DNA of 5,572 bases from Nostoc sp. CHAB 5715 (GTDB taxonomy: Bacteria; Cyanobacteriota; Cyanobacteriia; Cyanobacteriales; Nostocaceae), in contig NZ_JAIVFR010000484.1 of assembly GCF_020829685.1 (NCBI RefSeq), positions 1 through 5,572 of the forward strand. The letters run 5' to 3'. The position numbers and the translations under genes are program-made. The notes under the pieces were generated by a model that saw nothing but the letters and a program-made list of their open reading frames with translations, was not told where the DNA came from and ran no database searches. This document shows, piece by piece, positions 3,791 to 5,572 of the stretch. Position 1 is the first letter of the stretch, and every line of letters starts with the position of its first letter.

Positions 3791-5362
3791 ATGGAACTTA
3801 TGGATGGTACGCGCCTGCTAGCAAATCGGTGCAGACGGCGGAATTTTTTGCTGGGTGCAGGATTCTTAACGGGGTTAACAATCGCTAGCCAATGGCATCC
3901 GGTATTGGCTAACTCAAGGTTTTCTAGTTATCCCTTTAGTCTTGGTGTTGCCTCTGGCGATCCTTTGCCGGACGGTGTTGTTATCTGGACACGACTGGCT
4001 CCCAATCCACTCTCTGGAGGTGGAATGCCACTTGTAAATGTTCCAGTGCGATGGCAAGTTGCCCTTGATGAAAACATGAGGCGGGTTGTGCGACGAGGAA
4101 CAGTGCTGGCGACACCAGAGTTAGCACATTCAGTTCACGTTGATGTCCGTGGACTAGACCCTGACCGTTGCTACTGGTATCAATTTCAAGCAGGTAGTGA
4201 AGTTAGCCCCATTGGACGGACTCGCACAGCAGCAGCATTTTATGGCTCTATCTCACAACTGAATTTTGCTTTTGTCTCCTGTCAAGACTGGCAAAATGGC
4301 TACTATACGGCTTATCGGCATTTGGCTGAGGAAAACCTCGACCTTGTGGTTCATCTGGGTGATTATATTTACGAATACGGGCCACAATCAGGTGGGCCCC
4401 GCCAGCATAATAGTCCAGAAATTATCACTCTTGCAGACTACCGCGATCGCCACGCTCTGTACAAAACTGACCCAAATCTCCAAGCGGCTCATGCTGCTTT
4501 TCCCTGGATTGTCACTTGGGATGATCATGAAGTTGACAACAACTACGCCAACTTAATCCCTGAAGATAACCAAACCCAAGAAGCTTTTAGGAAACGTCGA
4601 GCTAACGCGTACCAGGCTTATTATGAACACATGCCTCTGCGTCGGTTTTCATTGCCCAACGGCCCAGACATGTTGCTTTATCGACGGTTCACTTTCGGTA
4701 ATTTAGCTGAGTTCAATGTCCTAGATACCAGACAGTACCGTACTAACCAACCTTGTGATGACGGACTTAAACCTCGCTGTGTTGAAGCTTTGGATGCAAA
4801 CGCTACCATGACCGGCTCAGAACAAGAGCAGTGGCTACGAAAAGGGCTAGATCAGTCGCGATCGCGCTGGAATGTGATTGCTCAACAGACCATGCTTGGC
4901 CAGTACAATTTTAATAGTAGTCCAGGTGCAGGTGTCTTCAATGTGGATCAGTGGGACGGCTACGTAGCAGCACGTAATCGGCTTTTAAATTTTCTAAACC
5001 AGCGTCACCCTTCTAATCCAGTGGTGATTACCGGAGACATCCATTCTAGTTGGGTACATGACCTGAAGCTTGATTTTAATAACCCAAACTCACCGACAGT
5101 AGGCACTGAGTTTGTAGGAACCTCAATTACCTCTGACTTTCCTACCGAATTCATTGCTCCAGTTCAAGCTTCCCTACCCAACAATCCCCATACTAAGTTT
5201 TTTGACGGTGCTTTCCGAGGGTACGTGCGCTGCAAGCTGACCCCACAACGCTGGCAAAGTGACTACCGTGTTGTATCAAGCATCATTGATTTGAATGCCT
5301 CTATCAAAACCCTAGCTTCCTTTGTAGTCCAAAACGGACAACCAGGAGCGCATCTAAGTTAA
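3791..5362 (+). CDS. phoD: PhoD-type alkaline phosphatase/phosphodiesterase, Tat-exported
   Basis: A secreted metallophosphoesterase that releases phosphate from organic mono- and diesters, used in phosphate scavenging. Residue numbers count from the GTG two codons upstream. The N-terminus has a twin-arginine signal: RRRNFLLGAG (17-26), a hydrophobic stretch, and likely cleavage after VLA (40-42). An N-terminal PhoD domain follows (about 50-150, beginning with FSLGVASGDPLPDGVVIWTRL). The catalytic domain shows SCQ (165-167; Cys166 matches the iron ligand known in Bacillus PhoD), HLGDYIYEY (190-198), WDDHEVDNN (245-253), DTRQYR (314-319) and GDIHSSW (417-423), all the expected metal and phosphate ligands. 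The 523-residue length from ATG 3791 is normal and the frame is complete. Two HIP1 sites lie inside. Members of this family are often under PhoB control, but I see no clear Pho box upstream; the gap is occupied by a MITE-like element. Confidence 0.95.
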   Translation: MELMDGTRLLANRCRRRNFLLGAGFLTGLTIASQWHPVLANSRFSSYPFSLGVASGDPLPDGVVIWTRLAPNPLSGGGMPLVNVPVRWQVALDENMRRVVRRGTVLATPELAHSVHVDVRGLDPDRCYWYQFQAGSEVSPIGRTRTAAAFYGSISQLNFAFVSCQDWQNGYYTAYRHLAEENLDLVVHLGDYIYEYGPQSGGPRQHNSPEIITLADYRDRHALYKTDPNLQAAHAAFPWIVTWDDHEVDNNYANLIPEDNQTQEAFRKRRANAYQAYYEHMPLRRFSLPNGPDMLLYRRFTFGNLAEFNVLDTRQYRTNQPCDDGLKPRCVEALDANATMTGSEQEQWLRKGLDQSRSRWNVIAQQTMLGQYNFNSSPGAGVFNVDQWDGYVAARNRLLNFLNQRHPSNPVVITGDIHSSWVHDLKLDFNNPNSPTVGTEFVGTSITSDFPTEFIAPVQASLPNNPHTKFFDGAFRGYVRCKLTPQRWQSDYRVVSSIIDLNASIKTLASFVVQNGQPGAHLS

Positions 5363-5411
5363 CGTGAGTTCGATAAACCTCTCCCTGAGTTAAACTAAAG
5401 TTCAAGTCTCT

Positions 5412-5440
5412 CCCTCTCCGACTCGGAGAGGGACGGTTTT
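5412..5440 (+). terminator. Probable phoD terminator
   Basis: CCCTCTCCGA (5412-5421) and TCGGAGAGGG (5423-5432) are perfect complements around one base, so in RNA the inner pairs open to give a GC-rich stem with a small loop. TTTT follows at 5437-5440 after ACGG. It lies 50 bases behind the phoD stop. The stem is strong but the T-run short and offset; it could also be a copy of a dispersed palindrome. Confidence 0.55.
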
Positions 5441-5463
5441 GCATATTGAGGAGAATCCAGAAG

Positions 5464-5484
5464 TCAGAATTCAGAATTCAGAAT
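5464..5484 (+). repeat. Short heptad array TCAGAAT x3
   Basis: Three perfect TCAGAAT units in tandem, the same seven-base period as the arrays at 818 and 3342 but with an unrelated unit sequence. It immediately precedes the structured segment at the window end. Confidence 0.8.
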
Positions 5485-5572
5485 CTCCCCATGCCTAAAG
5501 TCAGGGGATTCAAAAAAGTATAAATTTTTATCGCTTCCACGGATAAATCCGGGGGCTTTCAACCTAAGTCGC
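5481..5572 (-). mobile_element. Possible 3' end of an IS200/IS605 (TnpB) element, partial
   Basis: On the - strand the segment contains a hairpin, GAATCCCC (5511-5504) with GGGGAGATTC (5490-5481) around a loop that includes CTTTAG. Farther upstream on that strand lies a second hairpin, CGGA with TCCG around TTTA (5551-5540). From memory, this order of a small stem and a CCCC..CTTTAG..GGGG stem resembles the region where TnpB genes and their omega RNAs end in cyanobacteria. If so, tnpB would lie beyond base 5572, reading leftwards. No transposase sequence is visible, so the call is weak; it could be another structured repeat. Confidence 0.3.

Larger units (their letters stand above)
1765..4865. 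repeat. Six HIP1 octamers (GCGATCGC)
   Basis: Copies at 1765-1772 (zinc-ribbon gene), 2479-2486, 2584-2591 and 3073-3080 (ProA-like gene), 4443-4450 and 4858-4865 (phoD). All lie within coding sequence and none in the repeat-rich gaps or at the mobile-element edges. The octamer is strongly enriched in many cyanobacterial genomes and supports native chromosomal origin of these three genes; ribH has none. Confidence 0.9.

Noticed and set aside
3658..3888. Open frame upstream of and overlapping phoD
   Set aside because: It lies in the MITE-like hairpins and then out of frame over the phoD signal peptide; no family features.

Overview
The window looks like chromosomal DNA of a filamentous cyanobacterium, probably of the Nostoc/Calothrix type (Nostocales). 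The grounds are six copies of the HIP1 octamer GCGATCGC, all inside genes, several seven-base tandem repeat arrays between genes, a MITE-like inverted-repeat element, a group II intron end, and protein sequences of cyanobacterial character. Every convincing gene is on the + strand. Species cannot be read from the sequence alone.

Layout. Bases 1-124 are the 3' end of a group II intron (domains V and VI) whose body lies upstream of the window. A short leader with a hairpin then precedes ribH (lumazine synthase, riboflavin pathway, 218-796). After ribH come fourteen heptads in unbroken register (818-915), running into a perfect 38-base duplication (902-977). A tRNA-Gly(GCC) gene follows (1048-1119), with its own promoter candidate and a good intrinsic terminator. 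Bases 1170-1380 hold no gene I can support, only two weak hairpins and an extended -10 promoter candidate at 1352.

A two-gene unit then starts. A small membrane-anchored protein with a zinc-ribbon-like cysteine pattern (1539-2066) is followed after 4 bases by a ProA-family protein (2071-3336). This ProA-like protein has Val where the family has its catalytic Cys, and several other signature motifs are altered. It is probably a divergent paralogue rather than the working proline-pathway enzyme, and it is the most interesting item here. Its stop codon lies inside the left arm of a 167-base inverted-repeat heptad element (3330-3496).

Between that element and the last gene sits a MITE-like element (3589-3726) with 27-base imperfect terminal inverted repeats and two inner hairpins. 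Its right end lies about 60 bases before phoD (3791-5362), a Tat-exported PhoD-type alkaline phosphatase/phosphodiesterase, and may supply that gene's promoter. A hairpin with a T-run follows phoD. The last 90 bases are structured and resemble, from memory, the 3' end of an IS200/IS605 (TnpB) element on the - strand.

The genes do not form one pathway: flavin synthesis, a tRNA, an uncharacterised membrane protein with a ProA-like partner, and phosphate scavenging are separate units divided by repeats. Mobile or repetitive DNA occupies nearly every gap and both window edges.
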